Shown here one piece after another: positions 13,056 through 21,103 of a DNA stretch of 64,000 nucleotides. Every line of letters begins with the position of its first letter. The stretch's first letter is position 1. The notes beneath the pieces are model-generated. The model ran no database searches. It was not told the origin of the DNA and saw nothing but the letters and a program-made list of their open reading frames with translations. The stretch comes from Modestobacter marinus (GTDB lineage Bacteria > Actinomycetota > Actinomycetes > Mycobacteriales > Geodermatophilaceae): assembly GCF_011758655.1 (NCBI RefSeq), contig NZ_JAAMPA010000001.1, forward strand, positions 1,798,001 to 1,862,000, written 5' to 3'. The position numbers and the translations under genes were made by a program.

Positions 13056-15731
13056 TCAGAGCAGCACGCCGCGGCAGCTGGTGCTGCAGTCCAGCGACCA
13101 GAACGAGCTGCCCAGCCGGCCGAAGGCCGCCGACCGGACGAGCCGCTCGCCGTTCGGACCGACCGCGGTGACCACGGACGAGCCGCCGCCCGTGCCCGGC
13201 GTGGTGCCCGGGGCCGGCGTGGACCCGTCCTCGGTGCCCGGCGCGGGGTCCGGGGTCGTGCCGCCGCCCACCGGCTCCTCGACGTAGCTGAGGCCGTCGG
13301 CCAGCACCGAGGACTCCGTGCCGGACGGGTTGAAGACGGTGACGTCGTACACCCCGGCCACCAGCGCCGGTGCGGTGAAGACGACCGACGTGCTGTCGGA
13401 GCTGACGACGGTGGCCTCCCGGGTGTCGCCGATCCGCACCCGCACGCCGTCGGGGACGTGGGTGCCGGTGACCGTGACCCGCGTCCCGCCGGCGGTGCTG
13501 ACCACCGCCGGGGAGATGCTGGTCAGGCCGAACGGGCCGATCTCGGGGTACGTGACGACCGGCGGCGGGGTGCTGTCGCCCGGTGCGGGGTCCGTTCCGG
13601 GGTCGGTGGTGCCCGGGTCCGTGCTGCCGGGGTCCGGGGTGCCCGGGTCCGTGGTGCCGGGATCCGTCGTCCCTGGGCCGGGGGTGGCCGGGTCCGGGGT
13701 GCCGGGGTCGGTGGTGCCCGGGTCCGTCCCGGGGCTCGGGGTACCGGGGTCGGTGGTGCCGGGGTCCGTCACGGGGCTCGGGGTGCCCGGGTCGGTGGTG
13801 CCGGGGTCGGTCGTGCCGGGGTCCGTTCCCGGGCTCGGGGTCCCCGGGTCGGTGGTGCCGGGGTCCGTCCCGGGGCTCGGGGTGCCGGGGTCGGTCGTGC
13901 CCGGGTCGGTCGTGCCGGGGTCCGTCCCGGGGCTCGGAGTGCCCGGGTCGGTCGTGCCCGGGTCCCTGGTGCCGGGGTCGGTGGTGCCGTCCGGTGCCGG
14001 GGTCGAGGTGTCGCCGACCAGCAGCGGCGCGGCGTAGGTCGCACCGAACGGCTGGCCGTCCACGAGCAGCTGCGCGCTCAGCGCGTACCGGCCCGTGGCG
14101 AGGTCGATCGACGGCGCCAGCTCCTGGCCTTCGACGGTGGTCAGCGCGCCCAGCGGGACGGTGACCTGGCCGGCGTCGTCGGTGGTCAGCGTCGTCCCGG
14201 CGATGGTGACGGGCTCGCCGGACAGCGCCCAGATCTCACCGCCGTGCTCCATGCCCAGGCCGAGGACGAGCTCGTAGGTCCCGGCCAGCTCGGGGCCGGT
14301 CGCCCGGACCAGCGGCGTCGCCGGGCCCACCGGGGCCGTCATCGAGGTGAACCGGTAGCCGACGGAGGCCGCACCGGGGTCCAGTCGGCTGACGTCGAGC
14401 CGGCCGCCGGTGACCGACCTGCCGGTGAAGGCGGCGATCGGGTCGACGTCGGCCAGCAGCGCCGCCCGCAGCTCGGCGGTGCTCGCGGTCGGCATGGTGG
14501 CCCGGTAGAGGGCCAGTGCGGCAGCGACCTGGGGCGCGGCGATCGACGTGCCCGACACCAGCCGGTAGTCGCCGTCGTTCCAGGTGGTGAACACGAGCTC
14601 GCCGGGGGCGAAGAGGTCGACGGAGGTGGCGCCGTAGGCCGAGGAGGCGGCGACGGTGTCGGCGGCGGTCGAGTTGCCGACCGTGACCACGTTCGGCTCG
14701 GTCAGGCTGGCCGGGTACACCGGCGCGGTGTCCCGGTCGCCGGAGTCGTTGCCCGCGGCGGCCACGACCAGCACCCCCCGGGCCTCCGCGTAGGCGATGG
14801 CGGCCCGCAGGGCGTCCAGCTGCGGGCCGGTCCCCGGCCCGCCCCAGGAGGCGTTGACGACGGCGGCGCCGTGGTCGGCGGCGTAGCGGATCGCCTCGGC
14901 GCCGAGGTTGACGTCGACGGTCCCGCCGGAGCCGATCGCCAGCGGCATCAGGGTCACGTCGGGGGCGACGCCGGCCGAGCCGGTGCCGTTGTCCTTGCGG
15001 GCGCCGATGACCCCGGCGACCGACGCGCCGTGACTGCCCCCGGCGCCGTTGTCGACGTCGGGGCTGTTGGTCGTGAAGTTCCAGCCGTGGCAGTCACCGG
15101 CCAGGCCGTTGCCGTCGACGTCGACCGTGCCGCAGGGCTCGTCCGGGTTGGTCCACAGCGAGTCGGCCAGGTCGGGGTGGTCGGAGTCGAAGCCGGTGTC
15201 CACGACGGCGACGACGATGCCGGCGCCGGTGGAGGCGTCCCAGCCGGCCGAGCCGTCGATGTCGGCGTCGGCCAGCACGGGGGACTGCCCCTGCGCGTTG
15301 TCCCCGGTGTTCTCCAGGTTCCAGCCGTGACTGGCGTACCACGGGTCCGAGGCGGTGCCGAGGACCGGCACCGAGGGGGAGAGCTCGACCGCGGCGACCC
15401 CGGGCAGGGCGCGCAGGCGCGGCAGGGCGGGGCCGTCGACGGCGACCAGGGCCCGGCCGTCGTACAGCCGCTGCGCGGAGTCGACGCCGTCCTGCTGGTC
15501 CAGGCCGGCCAGGAACCCCGGCGTCGCGTCGCCCGCTGCCGCGGTGACCACGTACCGGGTCAACCCGTCGCCGGGGCCGAAGTGGTCGGCGACGGCGACC
15601 GTCGGGCCGGTCAGCGCGTCCACCGCCGCGGCGCCGCCGAAGCCGGTCAGCGCAGCGGCGACGACGGCGACCGCGCGCACCCCCCGGCGGTGCGCGGGCA
15701 GCCGGCTGCCCTGGTGGCCCACGAGATCCAT
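13056..15731 (-). CDS. Secreted S8 family serine peptidase with Pro/Thr repeats and IPT/TIG domain
   Basis: Extracellular subtilase, 891 aa. A signal peptide (VRAVAVVAAALTGFGGAAA) is followed by a propeptide-like region, then the catalytic domain: Asp in VAVVDTGFDSDHPDL, His in GGSHGASVAGVIGA, oxyanion Asn in AAAGNDSGDRD and Ser in SGTSIAAPQVAAAL. Next come a beta-rich segment, about 130 residues of TDPGT/TPSPG repeats and a TIG domain (GTRVTVTGTHVP...DVTVFNPSG). The tail FWSLDCSTSCRGVLL has two Cys. ATG 15731 has GGAGGA upstream. The repeats look like a cell-wall-spanning or flexible linker. Substrate unknown. Confidence 0.93.
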   Translation of the reverse strand: MDLVGHQGSRLPAHRRGVRAVAVVAAALTGFGGAAAVDALTGPTVAVADHFGPGDGLTRYVVTAAAGDATPGFLAGLDQQDGVDSAQRLYDGRALVAVDGPALPRLRALPGVAAVELSPSVPVLGTASDPWYASHGWNLENTGDNAQGQSPVLADADIDGSAGWDASTGAGIVVAVVDTGFDSDHPDLADSLWTNPDEPCGTVDVDGNGLAGDCHGWNFTTNSPDVDNGAGGSHGASVAGVIGARKDNGTGSAGVAPDVTLMPLAIGSGGTVDVNLGAEAIRYAADHGAAVVNASWGGPGTGPQLDALRAAIAYAEARGVLVVAAAGNDSGDRDTAPVYPASLTEPNVVTVGNSTAADTVAASSAYGATSVDLFAPGELVFTTWNDGDYRLVSGTSIAAPQVAAALALYRATMPTASTAELRAALLADVDPIAAFTGRSVTGGRLDVSRLDPGAASVGYRFTSMTAPVGPATPLVRATGPELAGTYELVLGLGMEHGGEIWALSGEPVTIAGTTLTTDDAGQVTVPLGALTTVEGQELAPSIDLATGRYALSAQLLVDGQPFGATYAAPLLVGDTSTPAPDGTTDPGTRDPGTTDPGTPSPGTDPGTTDPGTTDPGTPSPGTDPGTTDPGTPSPGTDPGTTDPGTTDPGTPSPVTDPGTTDPGTPSPGTDPGTTDPGTPDPATPGPGTTDPGTTDPGTPDPGSTDPGTTDPGTDPAPGDSTPPPVVTYPEIGPFGLTSISPAVVSTAGGTRVTVTGTHVPDGVRVRIGDTREATVVSSDSTSVVFTAPALVAGVYDVTVFNPSGTESSVLADGLSYVEEPVGGGTTPDPAPGTEDGSTPAPGTTPGTGGGSSVVTAVGPNGERLVRSAAFGRLGSSFWSLDCSTSCRGVLL
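13580..13990 (-). repeat. Tandem 15-nt repeats encoding TDPGT/SPGTD units
   Basis: About 27 imperfect 15-nt units (ccggggtcggtggtg on the plus strand, read as T-D-P-G-T on the minus strand) lie inside the subtilase gene, with higher-order units GTPSPGTDPGTTDP. They are coding and in frame, and probably variable in length between strains. Confidence 0.85.
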
Positions 15732-15819
15732 CCGGTCCTCCTCCGAGGGGCACGCCGTGCCGTCACGGCAGTGCTCGAAGGAGGGGCATCGGCCGGGCAG
15801 GGCCGCTGCTGGAGCGCGC

Positions 15820-15855
15820 GGGCCGCAGGTCCCCCCATCGGGGGACCTGCGGCCC
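15820..15855 (-). terminator. Strong terminator after the MCP gene
   Basis: A perfect 16-bp stem GGGCCGCAGGTCCCCC/GGGGGACCTGCGGCCC with a 4-nt loop, ending 3 nt beyond the stop of the chemoreceptor gene (minus strand). Confidence 0.88.
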
Positions 15856-15858
15856 CGG

Positions 15859-16818
15859 TCAGCTCCGCATCTCGGCGAGGAAGCCGGTCATCTCGGTGCG
15901 CAGCTTCTCCGCCATCCGGGACAGCCCGGTCGTGTCTCCGGCCGGGCCCAGCGACGCGGAGCCGTCCACGGCGGCGGCGATCCCGTCGACCAGGCCGTTC
16001 ATCTCCGCCACCGTGGTGCCCACGGTGCTCATGCCGGCGGCGACGTCGTCGCAGGCGGTGCGCATCGACTCGACCTGGGCGGTGATCCGCTCGGTCGACC
16101 GGGCGGTCTCGTCGGCGAGGTCCTTGACCTCGGAGGCCACCACCGCGAAGCCCTTGCCCGCCTCCCCGGCGCGGGCCGCCTCGATGGTGGCGTTGAGCGC
16201 CAGCAGCCGGGTCTGCGCCGCCACCGAGTCGATCATGGCGACGATGCCCTTGATCTCCGCCGACGAGCGGGTCAGCGAGTCGATCGTGCCGCGGGCGGCG
16301 GCCACCTCCGTGCTCGCGGCCGTGGCCGCCTGGGTCAGGCCGTGGGCCGAGGCGGACAGCTCGGTGGACGCCGTCGCGACCTGCTCGCTCATCCCGAGCA
16401 CGACCGTCTCGAACTCGTCGGCCAGCTGCAGCCGGGACGTCTGCGCCTCGGCCACCCGGGACGCCGACTCCCGCATCGCCGCGCGGGCGGAGTTGATCAC
16501 CTCGGCGCCCCGGCGGTAGGCGCCGGAGAGGCCGGTCAGCAGCAGCCTGCGGTGGAAGCGGCCCTCCGCCGCCGAGGTCAGCGCCGCCCCGGCCTCGCGC
16601 ACGAAGGCGTCGGAGACGTCCAGCACCCGGTTCACGCTGTCGTGCAGCGAGACCAGCTCGGGGACGTCGCAGGACCCCGGCACCGGACGGCTGCGCGCCT
16701 CCAGGTCGCCGGCGGCCGCGCTCTCGCACGCGGTCACGAGCTGCCGGACGAACGCCCGGTAGACCTCCAGCTCCGCGGCCGCGCCCAGCTGGCCCTCCCC
16801 ACGGCGGCGCGGGCTCAC
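15859..16818 (-). CDS. Soluble methyl-accepting chemotaxis protein signalling unit
   Basis: A 319-aa receptor without a signal peptide or transmembrane segment. The first 120 residues hold a helical linker resembling the HAMP-like region after Aer-type PAS domains. The MCP domain ends with the conserved hairpin tip region [20 protein letters not shown] (about residues 225-245), the CheW/CheA contact. GTG 16818 overlaps the TGA of the PAS gene (GTGA) with GAGGAGG upstream, so the two are coupled. Together they look like an Aer receptor split in two. No che or flagellar genes are in the window. Confidence 0.88.
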   Translation of the reverse strand: MSPRRRGEGQLGAAAELEVYRAFVRQLVTACESAAAGDLEARSRPVPGSCDVPELVSLHDSVNRVLDVSDAFVREAGAALTSAAEGRFHRRLLLTGLSGAYRRGAEVINSARAAMRESASRVAEAQTSRLQLADEFETVVLGMSEQVATASTELSASAHGLTQAATAASTEVAAARGTIDSLTRSSAEIKGIVAMIDSVAAQTRLLALNATIEAARAGEAGKGFAVVASEVKDLADETARSTERITAQVESMRTACDDVAAGMSTVGTTVAEMNGLVDGIAAAVDGSASLGPAGDTTGLSRMAEKLRTEMTGFLAEMRS

Positions 16819-17393
16819 AGCTCCTCCTCGCCGATGACCGACCAGACGAACTCCTCGTAGGACGCCGCGTGCTGCGCGACCAGCTCGCCCAGCAGCCGGC
16901 TCGACGCCTCGACCGCGGCCCGGCCGTTGGGCTGGCGGCGCTCCTCGGCGACCAGCTGCGCGTACAGCGGGCGCACCGCGGCCACCGCCCGGGCGGTCGG
17001 ACGGCGCCGGTTGGAGTGGTAGCCGACCACCCGTCCGTCGGCGCCGAAGGACGGCGTGACGTGCGCCAGCACCCAGTAGTTGGCGCCGTCGGCGGCCAGG
17101 TTGTCGATGTAGGCGAAGATCTCGTGCCCGTCGGTCAGGGTGTCCCAGAGCAGCTTGAACACCGCCTTGGGCATCTCCGGGTGCCGGATCAGGTTGTGCG
17201 GCTGCCCCAGGACCTCGCCCAGGTCGTAGCCGCTCACCCGCAGGAAGACGTCGTTGGCGTACGTGATCACGCCCCGGGTGTCGGTCTTGGAGACGATCAG
17301 CTCGTCGGCGGAGAACGTCCGCTCGACCCCCGTCGGCCGGACCGCCTGCCGCCTCGGTCGGGCCTCGTCGGGCGCCGGCCGTGTCGTGACCAT
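16815..17393 (-). CDS. Aer-type PAS sensor protein
   Basis: A 192-aa single-PAS protein. The PAS core has [20 protein letters not shown], then [20 protein letters not shown] and [20 protein letters not shown], the segments that surround FAD in E. coli Aer (RHPDMP, YWVRANVTP). The RHP and Trp positions are kept, so FAD binding and redox or oxygen sensing are plausible. It lacks the C-terminal signalling domain, which is supplied by the overlapping downstream gene. ATG 17393 follows AAGGGGG. The C-terminal [14 protein letters not shown] matches the post-PAS helix of Aer. Confidence 0.87.
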   Translation of the reverse strand: MVTTRPAPDEARPRRQAVRPTGVERTFSADELIVSKTDTRGVITYANDVFLRVSGYDLGEVLGQPHNLIRHPEMPKAVFKLLWDTLTDGHEIFAYIDNLAADGANYWVLAHVTPSFGADGRVVGYHSNRRRPTARAVAAVRPLYAQLVAEERRQPNGRAAVEASSRLLGELVAQHAASYEEFVWSVIGEEEL

Positions 17394-17516
17394 GCCGCCC
17401 CCTTCTGTGTGCTGGACTTCCGGCACCGGTCGGTGCCACCTCGTCATCGGCAGGCCTGCGCCCCCGTTGACCCCGGTCGGCCGGAACGGGACGAAGGTCC
17501 CGAGCGGGCCGGTCCC

Positions 17517-17522
17517 TAGACT
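17517..17522 (+). promoter_or_regulatory. Leaderless promoter -10 of dcd
   Basis: TAGACT ends 7 nt before ATG 17530, so transcription should start at the initiation codon; no ribosome site is present. Confidence 0.5.
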
Positions 17523-17529
17523 CCGCGCC

Positions 17530-18123
17530 ATGCTGCTGTCCGACCGCGACATCCGAGCGGCCCTCGCGACCGGCCGGCTCGGGATCGAGCCCTACGAGCC
17601 CGCGATGGTGCAGCCCTCGAGCATCGACGTCCGGCTCGACCGGTTCTTCCGGGTCTTCAACAACGCCCGGTACACCCACATCGACCCGGCCGAGCAGCAG
17701 GACGACCTCACCACCCTGGTCGAGCCCACCGGCGACGACGCCTTCGTGCTGCACCCCGGCGAGTTCGTGCTCGGGTCGACGCTGGAGGTCGTCCGGATCC
17801 CCGACGACCTCGCCGCCCGGCTGGAGGGCAAGTCCTCCCTGGGCCGGCTCGGGCTGCTCACCCACTCGACGGCGGGGTTCGTCGACCCTGGGTTCACCGG
17901 GCACATCACGCTGGAGCTGTCCAACGTGGCGAACCTGCCGATCACGCTGTGGCCGGGGATGAAGATCGGTCAGCTGTGCCTGTTCCAACTGAGCTCGGCC
18001 GCCGAGCACCCCTACGGCTCGGCGGTCTACGGCTCCCGCTACCAGGACCAGCGCGGGCCGACGCCGTCCCGGTCGTTCCGCAACTTCAGCCGGGCCGAGA
18101 CCCGCCGTCCGGAGCAGGCCTGA
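17530..18123 (+). CDS. dcd: dCTP deaminase
   Basis: Deaminates dCTP for dTMP synthesis; actinobacterial members are usually bifunctional and go directly to dUMP (known for the Mycobacterium tuberculosis enzyme). 197 aa. It opens [12 protein letters not shown]. The active-site segment [12 protein letters not shown] (Glu-Lys-Ser-Ser) is followed by [20 protein letters not shown]. The C-terminal tail [16 protein letters not shown] closes over the nucleotide. Single gene, leaderless promoter. Confidence 0.94.
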   Translation: MLLSDRDIRAALATGRLGIEPYEPAMVQPSSIDVRLDRFFRVFNNARYTHIDPAEQQDDLTTLVEPTGDDAFVLHPGEFVLGSTLEVVRIPDDLAARLEGKSSLGRLGLLTHSTAGFVDPGFTGHITLELSNVANLPITLWPGMKIGQLCLFQLSSAAEHPYGSAVYGSRYQDQRGPTPSRSFRNFSRAETRRPEQA

Positions 18124-18212
18124 GCAGTGCCGCGGGTGGCAGGTGTCCGGCCACCCGGTGAACGGTGGCGCGTGGCCGGATGACGGACCGCCTTCCGGGG
18201 TAGGCCTGCCCC

Positions 18213-18986
18213 ATGGACCCCCGGGACACCGCTGTTCTCCTCCCTCAGCCGTCGGGCAACCACGTCGTGGACGGCTTCTTCGACTGCGCCGAGGAATCGG
18301 CGCACTACGCGTTCTCGGTCCAGCTCCTGCTGACCCAGCACGCGACGCTGGTGCCCTGGCAGACCGAGGGGGTCGCCGAGCTCGGCAGCGGTGACGCGCG
18401 GGCCATCGCCCACGTCGTGCGGGCGGTGCCCGGGTTGCGGGTGCACGGCACCGACATCAGCGCCACGTCGGTCGAGCGGGCCGAGCAGACGATCAGCGGC
18501 CTCGGCGTGGCCGACCGCTACACCGTCGAGCACGGCGACTTCTTCGCCTGGGCCGACTCCCCGAGCGGGCGGGACGTCTCCACGGTCATCGCCAACCCGC
18601 CCTACATCCCGGCGCCGGACGCCGACATCCTGATGCCCGAGCTGTGGGGCGGCTGGTACGGCAACGACATGGTCCTGCGGCTGCTCAAGGCCGGGTTCGA
18701 CCACCTGCTGGTCGCGCTGCCCAGCTACTCCGACCCCGCCGCCACCCTGTCCGCGGCGCACGACCTCGGGTACCGGGTGGCCAACTTCCTGGCGATGGGG
18801 CTGGAGTTCGGGGCCTACAGCGGGGAGCCGAAGGTCCGCGAGCACATCGCGTCGCTCACCGCGGAGGGGCACGGCTGGGCGGGCGGGGACTCCTACGTCG
18901 TCGCCGTCGCGCTGCTCACCCGGTCACCGGAGCTGCGCCGGGACCGGGCCACGGAGCTGCTGCGGGCGCTGCAACTGCCGGTCTGA
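18213..18986 (+). CDS. N6/N5-type class I methyltransferase with NPPY motif
   Basis: A 257-aa SAM-dependent methyltransferase. Motif I is [12 protein letters not shown] (about residue 56), an acidic HGTDIS follows, and the catalytic NPPY tetrad ([12 protein letters not shown], about residue 130) marks enzymes that methylate a planar amide or amino nitrogen, as in HemK/PrmC or adenine methylases. It has no target recognition domain, so a modification enzyme of a restriction system is unlikely. Substrate unknown. Monocistronic; the next gene is convergent. Confidence 0.82.
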   Translation: MDPRDTAVLLPQPSGNHVVDGFFDCAEESAHYAFSVQLLLTQHATLVPWQTEGVAELGSGDARAIAHVVRAVPGLRVHGTDISATSVERAEQTISGLGVADRYTVEHGDFFAWADSPSGRDVSTVIANPPYIPAPDADILMPELWGGWYGNDMVLRLLKAGFDHLLVALPSYSDPAATLSAAHDLGYRVANFLAMGLEFGAYSGEPKVREHIASLTAEGHGWAGGDSYVVAVALLTRSPELRRDRATELLRALQLPV

Positions 18987-18989
18987 GCG

Positions 18990-20300
18990 TCAGCGCTCGG
19001 CGCGCGGGAGGAGGACCGGCGGCTCCGCGCCGGCGACCTCGGTCTCCGGGAAGCCCTCCGGGTCTCCGCCCCGGCCGCCGAGGCCGGGCACCTCGTCGTC
19101 GACGTACCTCGGCCGGCAGATGCTCCAGCCGGTGGCCAGCAGCAGCCCGACCCCGGCGTAGACCAGCACGAACATGCCGGTGTACCCACCGGTGAGGCCG
19201 CGCAGCAGGCCGACCAGCAGCGGGCCCACCCCGGCCAGGGCGTAGCCCCAGCCCTGGGCGACGGTGGACAGGGCGCTCACCGACTCCGGGGTGCGTCCGC
19301 GCAGCCCGAACAGCGCCAGGATCATCGCGAAGGTGCCCATGCCCAGGCCGAGCAGGCAGACCCACAGCCAGGTCAGCGTGAGCGGGGCCAGCAGCAGGCC
19401 GGTCCAGCCGGCCAGGTAGCAGGCGATGAAGGCCAGCAGCATCGGCCGCTGGAGGTGCTGGCGGACCGCGCCCAGCGGGACGACGGCGTTCAGCGGGATC
19501 ACGATCAGCGCGTTCAGCCCGACCAGGAAGCCGGCCGCATGCGCCGACATCCCCTGGTCGCGCAGGTACTGCGCCGTCCAGCCGACGATGACGTAGGCCT
19601 GCATCGACTGCAGGCCGAAGAAGGCCGCCATGGTCCAGGCCAGCCGGCTGCGCCCCAGTGCCCGCAGCCGCACCGCGGTGTGCCCGCCCCGGGAGGTGCC
19701 CGGCCGGACCGGCACGGCGAGCCAGGGCAGCGCCGCGACCAGCGCGAAGACCGCCCAGATGCCGAGGGCCCAGCGCCAGCCGTCGGCGCCGGCCGCCTCG
19801 GCGATCGGTGCGGTGGAGACGCTGGCGACAGCCCCGCCGATCGCCAGCGCGGTGCTGTAGGCGCCCACCAGCAGGCCGGTGCGGTCCGGGAACCACCGCT
19901 TCACCAGCCCGGGCAGCAGCACGTTGCCCAGCGCCCCGCCGACCATCGTGGCCACGGTGCCCAGCAGGAAGACCCACACGTTCGGCACCGACACCCGCAG
20001 CAGCAGCCCGACCGCCATGACCAGCAGGGCCGCGGCCAGCACGTGCCCGTCGCGGAACCGCGCGGCCAGCGGTGGGCCGGCGAAGCCGATCAGGGCGAAG
20101 CAGATCAGCGGCATGCTGGTGATCAGTCCGGCGAGACCGGAGGAGATGCCGAGACCGCGTTCGATCTCCTCCAGCACCGGGCCGACGCTGTTCACCGCGG
20201 TCCGCAGGTTGAAGCCGGTCAGCACGATCGCCGTCCCGACCAGGACCAGCCCCTGCCGGGAGGAGGTGCGCGGCGGCGGTGGGGCGGCGGCGCGGGTCAC
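18990..20300 (-). CDS. MFS transporter, CynX/NimT family
   Basis: A 436-aa 12-helix permease. It opens with LVGTAIVLTGFNLRTAVNSVGPVLEEI, the conserved first-helix motif of the cyanate/2-nitroimidazole transporter group (CynX, NimT); later helices include AYVIVGWTAQYLRDQGMSAHAAG. The C-terminal 50 residues are acidic and cytoplasmic. GTG 20300 lies 8 nt beyond a GGAGGATGAG stretch. Substrate not predictable. It converges on the methyltransferase gene with only 3 nt between. Confidence 0.87.
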   Translation of the reverse strand: MTRAAAPPPPRTSSRQGLVLVGTAIVLTGFNLRTAVNSVGPVLEEIERGLGISSGLAGLITSMPLICFALIGFAGPPLAARFRDGHVLAAALLVMAVGLLLRVSVPNVWVFLLGTVATMVGGALGNVLLPGLVKRWFPDRTGLLVGAYSTALAIGGAVASVSTAPIAEAAGADGWRWALGIWAVFALVAALPWLAVPVRPGTSRGGHTAVRLRALGRSRLAWTMAAFFGLQSMQAYVIVGWTAQYLRDQGMSAHAAGFLVGLNALIVIPLNAVVPLGAVRQHLQRPMLLAFIACYLAGWTGLLLAPLTLTWLWVCLLGLGMGTFAMILALFGLRGRTPESVSALSTVAQGWGYALAGVGPLLVGLLRGLTGGYTGMFVLVYAGVGLLLATGWSICRPRYVDDEVPGLGGRGGDPEGFPETEVAGAEPPVLLPRAER

Positions 20301-20357
20301 GTCCGCTCATCCTCCTCCCGGGCCCCCGCCGCACGCGGGTCGGGTCGGATCGGGTCG

Positions 20358-20918
20358 CTATCGGGTGCCGGACACCCGCACCGGGACGGTGGCCACCTGC
20401 TCGGTCGTGCCGTCGGCGGCCAGCCGCAGCATCGCCAGGTCGTGCACGCCGTCCCCGGCGGGTGCGGCCAGTTGCAGGGTCGGGCTCACGCACTGGGGCA
20501 GCCGGAACGCCGGTCCGGCCGGGGTCTGGGTGTAGCTGACGGTGCTGCCGGCGTCGCCGCGGACCGGTTCGCCGTCCAGGGTCATCACGTAGTCGACGTC
20601 CTCGGCCCCGGTGACCCGGAAGCGCAGCGGCTGGCCGGCGGTGACGACGCTGCTGGCCACGGCGATCCGCGGGGCGTCGCAGTCGGCGGTGATCGGCACC
20701 TCCTCGGCGCCGCGCCCGCCGGCGACGGCGAGCACCGACATCACCACGATCGCGATGGCCAGCCAGGTCCAGTGGCGGCTGCGCCGGATCGTCGGGCGGT
20801 CGTCGGCCAGCGCTCGCTCGTCGTTGACGTCGCGGGCGTAGTGCATCCGGGTGCTGCGGGAGGCCGCGGCGCGCTCGGCCTCGCCCCGGCGACGGCCGGC
20901 GCCGTAGGGAGAGCTCAT
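20358..20918 (-). CDS. Hypothetical single-pass membrane protein
   Basis: A 186-aa protein. It has a basic, polar cytoplasmic N-terminus (MSSPYGAGRRRGEAERAA), one transmembrane helix near residues 50-68 (HWTWLAIAIVVMSVLAVAG) and an outside beta-rich domain with two Cys (ADCDAPRIAVAS and RLPQCVSPTL), probably disulfide-bonded. The outer domain looks immunoglobulin-like by its alternating hydrophobic pattern. No family recognised. I chose the ATG at 20918 because longer upstream extensions are low-complexity. It lies 57 nt before the MFS gene on the same strand. Confidence 0.7.
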   Translation of the reverse strand: MSSPYGAGRRRGEAERAAASRSTRMHYARDVNDERALADDRPTIRRSRHWTWLAIAIVVMSVLAVAGGRGAEEVPITADCDAPRIAVASSVVTAGQPLRFRVTGAEDVDYVMTLDGEPVRGDAGSTVSYTQTPAGPAFRLPQCVSPTLQLAAPAGDGVHDLAMLRLAADGTTEQVATVPVRVSGTR

Positions 20919-20997
20919 GCCGCCCAGTGTCCCTCCGCTCCGGCCCCGCACCGCCGACTGCCCGCTCACGCCAGCCGTCGCCTCTGCGACGTCCTCC

Positions 20998-21065
20998 TGC
21001 ACCAACGACTGTCCCCTGCACCAACGACTGTCCCCCGCACCAACGCTGGTGCGGGGGGACAGTCG
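20998..21065. repeat. Two direct repeats followed by a long hairpin
   Basis: The 19-nt unit TGCACCAACGACTGTCCCC occurs at 20998-21016 and 21017-21035. The second copy runs into a hairpin whose arms (CGACTGTCCCCCGCACCA, 21025-21042, and its complement at 21047-21065 with one bulged G) repeat the same word inverted. It lies downstream of the EtfD-like gene on the minus strand and can act as its terminator. Confidence 0.75.
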
Positions 21066-21103
21066 GTGATCAGCTCACCTGATCACTGCTGGGCGCCCGC
21101 CGG

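Noticed and set aside
13580..13990. Regular 15-nt repeats considered as a CRISPR-like array
   Set aside because: Repeats are contiguous without spacers and encode TDPGT units in frame within the subtilase gene; no cas genes nearby.
18213..18986. NPPY methyltransferase as part of a restriction-modification or defence system
   Set aside because: No target recognition domain, nuclease, helicase or specificity subunit in the neighbourhood.
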